Source of the DNA: Actinomadura alba | GTDB taxonomy: Bacteria; Actinomycetota; Actinomycetes; Streptosporangiales; Streptosporangiaceae | Assembly: GCF_014323705.1 (NCBI RefSeq) | Contig: NZ_JABVEC010000005.1 | Span: 124,001 to 188,000 of the forward strand | Length of the DNA stretch: 64,000 nt | Direction: 5' to 3' | Part shown: in pieces, positions 45,305 to 54,622 of the stretch | Numbering within the stretch: position 1 is the stretch's first letter | Layout: each line of letters starts with the position of its first letter | Program-made: the position numbers and the translations under genes | The notes under the pieces: model-generated | The model's input: the letters and a program-made list of their open reading frames with translations, nothing else | Database searches by the model: none | What the model was told of the DNA's origin: nothing

Positions 45305-45424
45305 GGCCACGGCCTCATCGGGATGCGCGAGCGCGCCATGATGTACGGAGGGGTCTTCTCCGCGGGGCCCGGGCCGCGAGGCGGCTTCCGGGTGTCCGCC
45401 CTCCTTCCGTACGAAGCCGCCTGA
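45305..45424 (+). pseudogene. 3' remnant of a NarL-type sensor histidine kinase
   Basis: The frame encodes GHGLIGMRERAMMYGGVFSA, then GGFRVSALLPYEAA and a stop codon. That is the G2-box end of the HATPase domain of NarL/DesK-type kinases. Nothing upstream in this frame resembles the rest of a kinase, and the region to the left is a gap and the VOC gene on the other strand. The gene has lost about nine tenths of its length. A response regulator remnant follows 17 bp later. Confidence 0.75.
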
Positions 45425-45441
45425 CCGATGGGACAAGGGCA

Positions 45442-45691
45442 TTGAGCGAGCCGACCCGCGTGCTCGTCGCGGACGACCAGGCGCTGCTGCGCGGCAGCTT
45501 CCGCGTGCTCATCGACACCACTCACCCTCATCGCCCGCGGCCTGTCCAACACCGAACTGGCCGAGCACCTGCACCTGAGTCTCGCCACCGTGAAGACCCA
45601 CGTGGGCCGCCTGCTCGCGAAGCTCCAGGCGCGTGACCGCGCACAACTCGTCATCATCGCCTACGAGACGGGACTGGTCCGCCCGGCGTGA
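45442..45691 (+). pseudogene. Internally deleted LuxR/NarL-type response regulator
   Basis: The first 27 codons (RVLVADDQALLRGSFRVLID) are the start of a receiver domain. From about 45521, in another frame, the sequence encodes LTLIARGLSNTELAEHLHLS and ATVKTHVGRLLAKL, then a normal C-terminus ending ETGLVRPA. About 450 bp of receiver and linker are missing, and the deletion shifted the frame. The product cannot be a working regulator. Confidence 0.82.
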
Positions 45692-45849
45692 GCCACGTCG
45701 CGGGGCGCAGACCACCGAATCGCGGTCGGCGGGGGACAGTGACCAGGCTGAACGCCTCTGGGAAGAGGACTCGGCGGCCTAGTCGAGAACCACCGGGAAA
45801 GCCGATGGCGGCCATGCCTGGGGCATGGCCGACATCGGGGTTCCCGGGA

Positions 45850-46719
45850 TCAGGAGTGCGGGCAGGTGTCGCGGTAGTCGGAGATGTCGCCGGTGACGGG
45901 GGGCGGCGGGCACAGGAACTGGTCGTATCGGGTGTCGTCGTCGATGAACCGCTTCATCCAGCTGATCATGTACTTCGCCATGGTCGTGTTGGCGGACTGC
46001 GGGAAGAAATGGCTGGCGTTGTTCAGTTCCAGGTAGGCCTTGTCTGGGGTGTTGGACAGGCTGTTGTAGAAGGGGATGGCGTGCGAGGAGACCGAGGCGA
46101 CGCTGTCGCTCTCCCCGCCGATGATCAGGGTCGGGGTGCGGACCTCGGGCCAGGTCTTGTCGCTGTTCCAGGGGGCGAGGGGGATGGCGGCCTGCAGTGA
46201 CGTGCGGTCCTTGGCGGCCTCCAGGCTGCCGCCACCGCCCATCGAGTGACCGGCGACGGCGAGGCGTGAGGCATCGATCCGGGTGCGTACCGAACTGCGC
46301 TGCGTGAGGTAGTCCAGGGCGGCCAGGAGCTGGTCGCCCCGGCTGGCGGGCTGGTCGTAGGTGGAGTTCGTCTCGATGCCGATCACGACGAAGCCCTGCG
46401 AGGCCAGGCGCGGGCCGAGCCAGTCCAGGCTGGACCAATAGGCGGTGAAGCCCGGCGAGATGGCGATGGCGCCAAATGTGCCCTCACTCGTCGAGGTGGG
46501 GTAGTAGATGACACCGCCGCCGAAGCCCGTCACGCTCAGACTCGAGACGGTGGTCTGGGAGGTGGCGAACGGACCGCGTACGGCCGTCACGCTGGACTCC
46601 GTCGGGGCCGGACCGCGCTCGTACGGATTGTCGGCCGCCTGGGCCGCGGGCGCGGCTGCCAGGCCGGCAGTGAGGGCCGCGCCGGCGCACAGAAGTCCGA
46701 GTGACCTCTTCAGGAGCAT
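45850..46719 (-). CDS. Secreted cutinase of the PET-hydrolase (TfCut2/LCC) family
   Basis: 289 residues. The signal peptide ends near AQA-AD (28-30), giving a mature protein that begins [14 protein letters not shown] as in Thermobifida cutinases. The triad is S159 (GHSMGG), D205 (GGESD) and H237 (ASHFF). The aromatic clamp Trp is W184, and C270-C286 could form the usual C-terminal disulfide. The oxyanion-side residue that is Tyr in TfCut2 and LCC (GYT) is Phe here (GFT, F91). The family hydrolyses cutin and aliphatic or aromatic polyesters. It is a single gene with AAGGAC before the ATG. Confidence 0.92.
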   Translation of the reverse strand: MLLKRSLGLLCAGAALTAGLAAAPAAQAADNPYERGPAPTESSVTAVRGPFATSQTTVSSLSVTGFGGGVIYYPTSTSEGTFGAIAISPGFTAYWSSLDWLGPRLASQGFVVIGIETNSTYDQPASRGDQLLAALDYLTQRSSVRTRIDASRLAVAGHSMGGGGSLEAAKDRTSLQAAIPLAPWNSDKTWPEVRTPTLIIGGESDSVASVSSHAIPFYNSLSNTPDKAYLELNNASHFFPQSANTTMAKYMISWMKRFIDDDTRYDQFLCPPPPVTGDISDYRDTCPHS

Positions 46720-46957
46720 GGCTGTCCTTTCGCAGACGATCCCGCGGCGCGGGTCGCCGCGAGTGCCGCGGTCGAGCGGGATCGGCCCCCCATCACCGGC
46801 CCCACCCGCGGGCTCGTCACGAGTGTGTTGCGGACCTGCTACGCGGGCATCGGTGAAATCACCGGCCGCCGAGTCCCGGCGAAAGAACTTGTGGCCCGAC
46901 TGAGCGCGACGGCGTGCGGAATGGAGCCGGTCACAACCGGCGGGGCGTTGCGGTGAG

Positions 46958-48205
46958 TCATGCGGATCGGACGTCTTCGGACGGTGATGCCGCCACGGGG
47001 TCGGGCAGGTGCTCTTGCTTGGGCAGCAGGAGGGGGGTGGCGAGCAGGAGGATGCCGGAGATGGTGATTGCGGCAAGCGGGCTGGTGAGTGTCGCGAGCA
47101 CGCCCCAGATCACCATGAGGGTGGCCTGGGTGAGTTTGCTGCTGATGCTCCATGCGCTGAGGACTTGGGCGGCGCGGTCGGCGGGAGCGCGTAGCAGGCG
47201 TTCTGTCGCGTTGATGGGGTTGAAGATGCCCATGCAGACGATCAGCAGGCCTTCCACGACGATCACCGTGAGAAGGCCGGCGATGCCGGGTTGTGTGAAG
47301 GCGAGACCGAGCGGGAAGATCGAGCGCAGCCATCCGGTGACGATCATGACGCGGTGCCGCCCGTAGCGGGCGACGAGGCGCGCGGAGAGGCGAGCTCCGG
47401 CGAAGCCTCCGAGGCTTGGAATGCCGAAGGCGAGACCGTATTGCCAGGCCGAGAAGTGGTACTGCCCGAGAAGCAGCACGGCCAGGAGCGGGCCGGCAGC
47501 CATGATCAGGCCGCCGACGGTCATGGAGTTGAGGAACAGACGCCGCATTACCCGGTCGTGGAAGATGAACCGCCAGCCGGTCAGGAAGTCGGCGGCGCGC
47601 AGCCTGGTGGCTGGGTCGCGGGGTGCCGCGACGTCGCCTCCGCGGATGCGGAGGACCCCGAGCGCGGAGAGCAGGTAGCTGAGGGCATCCGCCGTGACGG
47701 TGATGACCGGGCCGAGCACCCCGATGAGCGCTCCGCCGAGCGGCGGCCCTGCCGCGGTCGCCACCCAGGTCGTGCCCTCGAATCTCCCGTTCGCGGTAAG
47801 GAGCTGATCGCTGCGGACGAGGTGTTTCAGGTACGCGCCGGAGGCCGCGGTGAAGACGATGCTCGCGGTTCCTGAGATGACCGAGACAACGAGTAGCTGG
47901 CCGTAGGACAGCAGGCCGAGGAGGTACGCGATCGGGACGCTCGTCATGGCCAGGAAGCGGATCAGGTCCATCGCGACCATGACCGGGCGCTTGGCCCGGT
48001 GCTCGATCCACGGTCCGAGTGGGACCGCGACGATCGCGGCACCGGCAAGGCCGGCGGCTGCCAGGAGCGAGACGGCGAATGCCGGGGAGTGCAGCACTCG
48101 AACCGCGATGAGCGGGAACGCTCCGAAGGCGATGCACGTGCCGTAGGTGCTCACTGCGTAGGCCGACCACAGCCAGCCGAAGCTGCGTCCCAACCGCACG
48201 CGCAT
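46958..48205 (-). CDS. MFS transporter
   Basis: 415 residues with about 12 membrane helices. The A-type loop between helices 2 and 3 reads [20 protein letters not shown], and a long central loop follows TM6. The overall pattern is that of MFS_3/EntS-like efflux proteins, which often export antibiotics or siderophores. ATG 48205 is chosen over the upstream in-frame start, which would add 14 residues. It is divergent from a LysR gene that probably regulates it. Confidence 0.88.
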   Translation of the reverse strand: MRVRLGRSFGWLWSAYAVSTYGTCIAFGAFPLIAVRVLHSPAFAVSLLAAAGLAGAAIVAVPLGPWIEHRAKRPVMVAMDLIRFLAMTSVPIAYLLGLLSYGQLLVVSVISGTASIVFTAASGAYLKHLVRSDQLLTANGRFEGTTWVATAAGPPLGGALIGVLGPVITVTADALSYLLSALGVLRIRGGDVAAPRDPATRLRAADFLTGWRFIFHDRVMRRLFLNSMTVGGLIMAAGPLLAVLLLGQYHFSAWQYGLAFGIPSLGGFAGARLSARLVARYGRHRVMIVTGWLRSIFPLGLAFTQPGIAGLLTVIVVEGLLIVCMGIFNPINATERLLRAPADRAAQVLSAWSISSKLTQATLMVIWGVLATLTSPLAAITISGILLLATPLLLPKQEHLPDPVAASPSEDVRSA

Positions 48206-48328
48206 GCGACTCCTTCGCGACAACCAATGTGTGGGCCTGTGAACCACATCAGCCGCTCCAGAGCGCGATCAAACAACCGGCTCACCGGCGCGCCACAACG
48301 ATCGGTTGGGCACCCATAGGCTGGATCA

Positions 48329-49297
48329 GTGGATACCGAGGCGGTGCGATCGTTCGTCCGCGCCGCCGAGCTCGGACAGCTGCAGCGGGCGGCAGACGAG
48401 CTCGGCGTGACGCAGCAGGCCGTCTCGAAGCGGATCGCTGGTCTCGAGCGCGAGCTCAGCGTCCGCCTGTTCACGCGCACCGCCCGAGGGGTCGAGCTGA
48501 CGCTCGACGGACAGGCGTTCCTCCCGCACGCCCGGAACATCGTCGCGGGTGTCGATCGCGCCGTCACCGCGATCAGACCGGGCTCGCGGGCCCTTCGGGT
48601 CGACGTTCTCGGCCTGCGATCCGCGCAGGCCGTGATCCTGCACGACTATTGGCGGTCGCATCCCGAAATCGACCTCGACGTGGTGACCCTCAGAGTCAAC
48701 GACCCGCGCGCGGCGGTCGCCGCCGTTCAAGCAGACGATGTCGACGCCATGTTCCGCACGATCACTGACCCCGCCGCGCTGCCGCGCGACGTGCAGATGA
48801 TCCGCGCGTTCGACTCTCCGCTGGAACTTCTCGTCGGCCCCGGCCACCCGCTCGCCTCAGCGCGAACAGTGACACCGGCCCAACTGCGCAGGCATCGAAT
48901 CTGGGTGCCGGGTATCGCGCCGCGAAGTGAATGGGCCGAGTTCTACGATCAGCTCACCACCTACTTCGATCTCCGTGTCGACGCCGCGGGTCCGAACTTC
49001 GGCAACGAGGTACTCCTCGACATCCTCGCGGACTCCGCCGACGTCGCCACCCTCGTCGGTGCGCGCGACCGGTACATCTGGCCGACGAACTACGACGTAC
49101 GCCGCATCCCGATCGTGAACCCGACGCTCGCCTACCCGATCTCGCTCATCTTGCCCAGAACGAATCCGCACCCAGGACTACGGGCGATCATCAACCACTT
49201 CGGAAGCCTGGCCCCTCTCCCCGACACGACATGGCTCCCGTCCTGGGCGGCGACCCCACATCGCCGTGACGGTGACATCACCCCCCACCGCCACTGA
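48329..49297 (+). CDS. LysR-family regulator
   Basis: 322 residues. The N-terminal winged helix (VRSFVRAAELGQLQRAADEL, then QQAVSKRIAGLERELSVRLF, about 6-48) and an effector domain (about 90-300) are typical. The start is GTG 48329 (MDTEAVRSFV). It is divergent from the MFS gene over a 123-bp gap. No clear T-N11-A palindrome stands out there, but LysR sites are often weak. It converges on catJ with 22 bp between stops. Confidence 0.9.
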   Translation: MDTEAVRSFVRAAELGQLQRAADELGVTQQAVSKRIAGLERELSVRLFTRTARGVELTLDGQAFLPHARNIVAGVDRAVTAIRPGSRALRVDVLGLRSAQAVILHDYWRSHPEIDLDVVTLRVNDPRAAVAAVQADDVDAMFRTITDPAALPRDVQMIRAFDSPLELLVGPGHPLASARTVTPAQLRRHRIWVPGIAPRSEWAEFYDQLTTYFDLRVDAAGPNFGNEVLLDILADSADVATLVGARDRYIWPTNYDVRRIPIVNPTLAYPISLILPRTNPHPGLRAIINHFGSLAPLPDTTWLPSWAATPHRRDGDITPHRH

Positions 49298-49319
49298 CAC
49301 TCACAAGCCCAAGCAACAG

Positions 49320-50069
49320 CTAGGCGGCCTTGAGCGCGCGCAGGGCGGAGAGCTCGGCGTCGGTCGGCGGCACGGTCGTGCCGATGGCGTCGGCGGTCTT
49401 GAGCGGCCAGCCGGTGGCGGCGCGGGCCTGTTCGACGGTGACGTCCGGGTGCAACTCGGTCAGGACGAGCTCGGCGGTGCCGGTGTCCGGGCGCAGGATG
49501 CCGAGGTCGGTGATGACGGCGACGGGTCCCCTGCCGCGCAGCCCGAGGCGTTCGCGGTCGCCGGCGCCGGAGCCGTGGCCCACCGAGGTGACGAAGTCGA
49601 GCCGGTCCACGAAGTTGCGGGTCGAGTGGCGCAGCACGATGAGCACCTCGCCGCAGTTGGCGGCGATCTCCGGTGCGCCTCCGGCGCCGGGCAGGCGGCC
49701 TTCCGGCCGGTCCGGTCCGCGGTCGACGACGGTGGTGTTGATGTTGGCGTGCCGGTCGAGCTGCGCCGCACCGAGGAAGCCGACATCGATCCGGCCGGCC
49801 TGCAGCCAGTAGTTGAACATCTCCGGTACCGACACCACGGCGTCGGCCGTCTCGGCGAGCTCACCGTCGCCGATGGACAGCGGCAACCTGGTCGGCTTGG
49901 CGCCGAGGGCTCCCGACTCGTAGATGAGGACCAGGTCGGGGCGGATGGTGCGGCGCGCGAGATTGGCCGCCGTGCTGGGCAGCCCGATGCCGACAAAGCA
50001 CGTCTTCGCCGTGGCGAGGGCACGGGCCGCGTTGACCGTCATCAGCTCGTCAGGGGTCCAGCCGGTCAT
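49320..50069 (-). CDS. catJ: 3-oxoadipate CoA-transferase subunit B (CatJ/PcaJ type)
   Basis: 249 residues. It carries the family I CoA-transferase glutamate in VLIYESGALGAKP (about 48-60), and LPLSIGDGELAETADAVV and GFLGAAQLDRHANINTTVV nearby. These closely match CatJ of Pseudomonas. With subunit A it converts 3-oxoadipate and succinyl-CoA to 3-oxoadipyl-CoA, the penultimate step of the beta-ketoadipate pathway. It overlaps subunit A by 4 nt (ATGA). Confidence 0.88.
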   Translation of the reverse strand: MTGWTPDELMTVNAARALATAKTCFVGIGLPSTAANLARRTIRPDLVLIYESGALGAKPTRLPLSIGDGELAETADAVVSVPEMFNYWLQAGRIDVGFLGAAQLDRHANINTTVVDRGPDRPEGRLPGAGGAPEIAANCGEVLIVLRHSTRNFVDRLDFVTSVGHGSGAGDRERLGLRGRGPVAVITDLGILRPDTGTAELVLTELHPDVTVEQARAATGWPLKTADAIGTTVPPTDAELSALRALKAA

Positions 50070-50890
50070 CGGAGCGACGTCCCTTCGGTCGTCAGGACGT
50101 TCTCCCGGATCCAGGCCGCGAAGCGCTCGCGGTCGCGGGCGATCGGGTCCCATGCCTGGTAGAAGTCGTTGTCGCGGACCGAGTACCCGGCCGCGTACGA
50201 GGGGTGGGCGCCACCGGGCACCCGCGCGACGGCGGTGACCACCCAGTGCGGCAGGACGACGGCCCCGGGACGCGAATCCAGCCGATCGACGAGTTCCTCG
50301 ACCGTGACCAGCACCCGCTTCGCGGCGAGCGCCGCCTCCTTCTGCACGCCGGTCAGCCCCCACAGCTGGACGTTTCCGTCGCGGTCGGCCCGCTGGGCGT
50401 GGATGACGGTGACGTCGGGGTTCAGTGCCGCGACCGCGGCGAGTTCCTCGCCGGTGAAGGGGCAGACGACGGTGGACACGGTGTCCGTACGGTCCGGCAG
50501 CGCCGTGCCGCGGTAGCCGCGCAGTACGGCGAAGGGCAGTCCGGACGCGCCGGCGACATAGCGGTTGGCCATGCCGGCGTGGCTGTGCTCGTCGACTTCG
50601 AGGGGGCGCGGCCAGCCGTTCTCGACCGCGTCGCGGAAGCGGTGCAGCGACCCGACGCCTGGGTTGCCGCCCCAGGAGAAGACCAGCTTCCGGACGAGAC
50701 CGGCACCGATGAGCTGGTCGTAGATGACGTCGGGCGTCATCCGGACCAGGGTCAGGTCGGTGATGCCCTGCCGGATGACCTCGTGCGCGGCGGCGAACGG
50801 GATGAGGTGGGTGAAGCCCTCCATGGCGACCGTGTCGCCGTCATGGATCAGCTCGGCCACCGCGTCATGGAGCGTGCGGATGTCAGTCAT
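50066..50890 (-). CDS. catI: 3-oxoadipate CoA-transferase subunit A (CatI/PcaI type)
   Basis: 274 residues, closely matching CatI: VAMEGFTHLIPFAAAHEVIR, KLVFSWGGNPGVGSLHRFRD, VAGASGLPFAVLRGYRG and FYQAWDPIARDRE. It forms the other subunit of the transferase and is translated just before CatJ. The IclR-type gene sits immediately upstream. It is the strongest pointer to aromatic acid breakdown in this minus-strand operon, although the thiolase PcaF and the ring-cleavage genes are not in the window. Confidence 0.88.
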   Translation of the reverse strand: MTDIRTLHDAVAELIHDGDTVAMEGFTHLIPFAAAHEVIRQGITDLTLVRMTPDVIYDQLIGAGLVRKLVFSWGGNPGVGSLHRFRDAVENGWPRPLEVDEHSHAGMANRYVAGASGLPFAVLRGYRGTALPDRTDTVSTVVCPFTGEELAAVAALNPDVTVIHAQRADRDGNVQLWGLTGVQKEAALAAKRVLVTVEELVDRLDSRPGAVVLPHWVVTAVARVPGGAHPSYAAGYSVRDNDFYQAWDPIARDRERFAAWIRENVLTTEGTSLR

Positions 50891-50996
50891 GTCTCTCGTT
50901 CTCGTGCCGGGGCCATCTGGCAGAGCGCAGGCGACGGCCCCTGTTCCCAGGCCGCCTCCGGTTTTCCGGCGACCCCGGTTTCCAGGCAGAACCCGG

Positions 50997-51842
50997 TCAG
51001 TCGGTCCAGTTGAGCGAGTGGCTCAGGCCGAGTTCGATGTCGACGGCCGCCTGCTGCACCATCGGGACCAGCGCCCGCATCTCCTCGACCGACTTCCGGC
51101 CGATGTGCGTGGAGAGGTTGATCGCCGCGCGGGCCCGCCCCATGCGGTCCCTGACCGGGACGGCGATGGCGACCAGGCCCTCCTCGAGCTCCTGGTTGAC
51201 GAGCGCGTAGCCCTCCTCGCGCACCTTCCTCAGCTCGGCCCGGAACTCGTCCTGATCGGTGATGGTGCGGGGCAGGACCGGCGTCAGCTCGTAGGTCCGC
51301 AGGTACTCCTCGAGGTCGGCCGGTGGCAGGTTCGCCAGCAGGACCCGTCCCATCGCCGTCGCGTTCGCCGGACGCCGGGCGCCGACGTTGACCGAGATCG
51401 TCATCAGCGCCGGCCCGGGAACGCGCACGACGTAGACCACGTCGCCGCGGTCGAGGATCGATCCCTCGCTGGCCTCGCCCGTCTCTGCGACCAGCTTCTC
51501 CAGGCGCGGCAGCGCGATGTCCGGGAACGACAGCGCCGACAGGTACGAGTAGCCGAGCTCCAGGACCTGGGGGGTGAGCTCGTACCGGTTGTTCTTGCCG
51601 TACACGTAGCCCAGCTCGCACAACGTCAGCAGGAAGCGGCGCACGGCGGCGCGGGTCAGCCCGGCCTCCTGTGCGATCTCGGAGACGGTCATCGACGGGC
51701 GCTCGGCGTTGAACACACGGATGATCGCCAGTCCGCGTTCCAGAGAGCGGACGAAGTCGCGTGACCGCTCGTCGTCGCCCGCGGGCTGGTCGTCCAACTC
51801 GCCGCCGCCCTTCACATCGACGGACGGTGAGACCGGAACCAC
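50997..51842 (-). CDS. IclR-family regulator (PcaR-like)
   Basis: 281 residues. A disordered N-terminus of about 25 residues is followed by a winged helix (SLERGLAIIRVFNAERPSMTVSEI, then TRAAVRRFLLTLCELGY, about 33-85) and the IclR ligand domain (about 105-275) with AMGRVLLA and GYALVNQELEEGLVAIAVPV. PcaR-type members regulate beta-ketoadipate genes, which agrees with catIJ immediately downstream. A GTG is used as start. It lies within the minus-strand operon and so may be self-regulated from the promoter near 54460. Confidence 0.9.
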   Translation of the reverse strand: MVPVSPSVDVKGGGELDDQPAGDDERSRDFVRSLERGLAIIRVFNAERPSMTVSEIAQEAGLTRAAVRRFLLTLCELGYVYGKNNRYELTPQVLELGYSYLSALSFPDIALPRLEKLVAETGEASEGSILDRGDVVYVVRVPGPALMTISVNVGARRPANATAMGRVLLANLPPADLEEYLRTYELTPVLPRTITDQDEFRAELRKVREEGYALVNQELEEGLVAIAVPVRDRMGRARAAINLSTHIGRKSVEEMRALVPMVQQAAVDIELGLSHSLNWTD

Positions 51843-51889
51843 GTGATGACCTCCTGGGATGTACGACGGGGCGAACGCCCGCCGATCGG

Positions 51890-52663
51890 CTATCGGATGT
51901 AAGACGCACCGTTGACGTCCAGTGTGGCCCCCGTGAGACTAGGCCATCCGCCGGTCGCGAGAAAGGCGACGAGTGACGCGACCTCGTCGGCCTCGACCAG
52001 GCGGCCCATCGCCAGACCGTCCGCGACCGCTCGGCGGGCGGATTCGTCCTGCCCGGCGATGGCCATGCCGGTGTTGACGGCCCCCGGCGCGAGTATGTGG
52101 ACGAGCAGGCCCTGCCGGGCGAAGTTGCGCGCGAAGGTCTGGGCGAGGTTTCGGATCGCGGCCTTCGACGCCGCGTACGCCGTGAGGTCGGGTAGCCGCG
52201 AGCCCTGCTCCGCCGCCCAGCTCGACAGCACGATGATCGTCCCGGATCCGCGTGCGACGAAGTGGCGGACCGCCTCGCGCATCAGGGCGCCCGCGCCGAT
52301 GACGTTCACCTGCAGGGCCTCCTGCCATCCCGCGTCCCAGACCTCGTCCGGTCCGTCGATCGGCGTGTCGGGGTTGACGGCGGCGTTGAGCACCAGCACG
52401 TCGACGTCCGGACCCCAGGTGAGGGCCGAGCGCCACAGGTCGCGGGCGGCGGCGGGCGTCGTGAGGTCGGCCTGCAGGACCAGCCTCCGGTCGGCGGGGA
52501 GCGTTTCGAGCGCCCGCTCGGCGCCCTCGCGCTGCGTGCGGTACTGCGCGATGACGTTGGCGTTCGCGCTCGCGAGTGCGCGCGCGGTCACCGCTCCGAT
52601 GCCGCGGGACGCGCCCGTGAGCAGCACGGTGCGACCGGCGAGCGCGTTCTGGTCGAGATACAC
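51890..52663 (-). CDS. SDR-family oxidoreductase
   Basis: 257 residues: cofactor loop TGASRGIG, NAA motif in VLNAAVN, catalytic Ser in LSSWA and YxxxK in AYAASKAA. I chose GTG 52663, which follows GAGGAG by 4 nt and lies 20 bp after the previous stop. An ATG at 52705 would overlap the upstream gene by 23 nt. The gene is the third of the minus-strand catabolic operon. It probably oxidises a hydroxy intermediate; the substrate is not known. Confidence 0.88.
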   Translation of the reverse strand: MYLDQNALAGRTVLLTGASRGIGAVTARALASANANVIAQYRTQREGAERALETLPADRRLVLQADLTTPAAARDLWRSALTWGPDVDVLVLNAAVNPDTPIDGPDEVWDAGWQEALQVNVIGAGALMREAVRHFVARGSGTIIVLSSWAAEQGSRLPDLTAYAASKAAIRNLAQTFARNFARQGLLVHILAPGAVNTGMAIAGQDESARRAVADGLAMGRLVEADEVASLVAFLATGGWPSLTGATLDVNGASYIR

Positions 52664-52682
52664 CTGACTCCTCAGGGGTTCG

Positions 52683-53465
52683 CTAGTGGACTCCGCCGTC
52701 GACATTGATCAGCTGGCCGGTGATGGCCGAGGACAGATCGCTGGTGAGGAATGCGATCGTGTCGGCGACCTCGGCGGTGGTGGCGATCCGGCCGAGCGCG
52801 GTGGCCCGGGCCACCTGCTCGAGCGCTTCGTCGACCCGCAGACCGGTGGCGGCCCGGCGGGACGCCATGCGCGATCGCAGCGCCTCGGTCGCGATCGGGC
52901 CCGGTGCCACGGCGTTGACCCGGATCCCCGCCGGCCCGAGCGCGAGCGCCGCCGACCGGACGATGCCGAGTGCGGCGTGCTTGCCGGCGGCGTAGGACGT
53001 GATGTTCGGGTCTCCGCGCCAGGAGTTCAGCGAGGCCACCACCGTGATGGTCGCACCCGGTCCGAGCAGGGGAGACGCATGTTTGATCGTGCAGGCGACG
53101 CCGCGCGCGTTGACGGAGAGCACCCGGTCGAAGTCGGCGAGATCCAGCTCCGCCGGACGCTGCCAGGACGGGACCACTCCGGCGGCGGCCACGACCGCGT
53201 CGACGCCGGTCAGCAGCCGGGCCGACTCGGCCATGGCGGAGCGGGTCGACTCCTCGTCACGTACGTCGACCGGTAGCGCGTGCCAGCTCTCCGGCGGTGC
53301 GCCGCCGGCGAGAGCGGCGGGCAGGTCGAGCACCACGCCGCGCGCCCCCATCTCGGCGAACCGCCGCGCGACGGTCGCGCCGATGCCGTTCGCGCCGCCC
53401 GTGACGATCACGCGCCGTCCGGCCAGCAGCGTGCCGGCCGCCGGCGTGGTGGACGAGGCGGTCAT
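52683..53465 (-). CDS. SDR-family oxidoreductase
   Basis: 260 residues: TGGANGIG (about 22-29), NAG-equivalent AAAGVV, active-site SYAAGK and the C-terminal ITGQLINVDGGVH typical of classical FabG-like SDRs. It overlaps the upstream LLM gene by 4 nt. Together with the following SDR it could carry out two successive steps on a ring or side-chain alcohol. The exact reaction is unassigned. Confidence 0.9.
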   Translation of the reverse strand: MTASSTTPAAGTLLAGRRVIVTGGANGIGATVARRFAEMGARGVVLDLPAALAGGAPPESWHALPVDVRDEESTRSAMAESARLLTGVDAVVAAAGVVPSWQRPAELDLADFDRVLSVNARGVACTIKHASPLLGPGATITVVASLNSWRGDPNITSYAAGKHAALGIVRSAALALGPAGIRVNAVAPGPIATEALRSRMASRRAATGLRVDEALEQVARATALGRIATTAEVADTIAFLTSDLSSAITGQLINVDGGVH

Positions 53466-54349
53466 CGGGCGCTCACGGCGTCGCGGAGCACCGCGTGGTC
53501 GGAGCCGGCGTCGCCGTCGAGGGGGTCGACGTCGACGATGACCTCGTCGACACCGGCCGCGCCGAGCGCACCGATCCGGCGGGCGATGTCGGCGGCCCGG
53601 CCGGCCGACGAGACGATCCTGAGCACGACCCGCAGGGCCGACGGGTCGCGCCCCGCCGCCGAAGCGGTCGAGCGGATGGTCGCGATCTCATCGGCGAGCC
53701 GGCCCGGATCGAGTTCGGGGGCGGCCTGCTGGGCCAGCCAGCCGTCGCCGAGCTGCGCCGCGCGCCGCAGTGCGGTCGGGGAGTGACCACCGACGTAGAG
53801 CGGAACGGCGTGTGCGGGCGTGGGCAGCACCACCGTGTCCGGCGGCAGGTTGTAGTGCGTCCCGGAGCGGGCGGCGGGCCGCCCCGTCCAGCATTCGCGC
53901 AGGAGAGTGATCCACTCGACCATGCGGGCGCCACGCGTGTCGAAGGGCGTGTCGAGGGCGTCGAACTCCTCCCGCAGCCAGCCCGCGCCGATGCCCAGGG
54001 CGACGCGTCCGCCGGACAGCGCGTCGATGCTGGCGACCTGCTTCGCGAGCAGCACCGGGTTGCGCTGCGGGAGGACGAGCGCGGCCGTTCCGAGCCGGAC
54101 CCGCTCGGTGACCGCGGCGGCCGCGGCCAGTGAGACGAGGGCCTCGAGGTACGGGGTGTCCGTCGGCCAGGTGGCCCTGCCGTCGGCCGCGAACGGATAG
54201 CGCGATTCGATGACGTCCGGCAGCACCACGTGGTCGCTGACCCAGAGGGAGTCGAACCCCGCCAGCTCCAGATCGCGCGCGCTGCGGGCCAGGGACGCCG
54301 GCGCGGCGCTGCCCGTGTGGGGGAGCTTGACGCCGATCCGCATGGTCAT
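53462..54349 (-). CDS. LLM-class F420-dependent oxidoreductase
   Basis: 295-residue luciferase-like TIM barrel. It contains GFDSLWVSDHVVLP (about 32-45), VRLGTAALVLPQRNP, and ALGIGAGWLREEFDAL (about 128-143), which are the F420-binding group patterns. Members reduce or oxidise diverse substrates with coenzyme F420. ATG 54349 begins MTMRIGVKLPH; ATG 54343 is an alternative. It is the first gene of the minus-strand operon. The promoter candidate lies about 110 bp upstream. Confidence 0.9.
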   Translation of the reverse strand: MTMRIGVKLPHTGSAAPASLARSARDLELAGFDSLWVSDHVVLPDVIESRYPFAADGRATWPTDTPYLEALVSLAAAAAVTERVRLGTAALVLPQRNPVLLAKQVASIDALSGGRVALGIGAGWLREEFDALDTPFDTRGARMVEWITLLRECWTGRPAARSGTHYNLPPDTVVLPTPAHAVPLYVGGHSPTALRRAAQLGDGWLAQQAAPELDPGRLADEIATIRSTASAAGRDPSALRVVLRIVSSAGRAADIARRIGALGAAGVDEVIVDVDPLDGDAGSDHAVLRDAVSAR

Positions 54350-54454
54350 GGGAGACCTCTCTCTGCCGCGCGCCCGGCCCGGCATCGCGCGGATGCGGCG
54401 GATAACGGGACGACCTCGTACGCCGGTGCGGCGTGGGACGGCGTGATGGCCGCG

Positions 54455-54483
54455 ATGTTATTGACAGACTTTCTGTGCGTCAA
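54455..54483 (-). promoter_or_regulatory. Promoter of the minus-strand catabolic operon with overlapping palindrome
   Basis: On the minus strand, TTGACG (plus 54478-54483) and TAACAT (plus 54455-54460) are separated by 17 bp. The region 54461-54483 is an imperfect palindrome (TTGACAGAC and GTGCGTCAA around a 5-bp centre), a plausible IclR-family operator. Confidence 0.6.
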
Positions 54484-54622
54484 GCGCACAATTGCTCGCT
54501 ATGAGGAGTCTTGTACGTCTTGCGCGCATCAGAACGATATGCGAGCATCTCCCGCAACGCATCGGCGGGCCGGCTCGTGCCGACGTTTGGGCTGGTCAAG
54601 CCACTGGGAGGTCGCGGAATAG

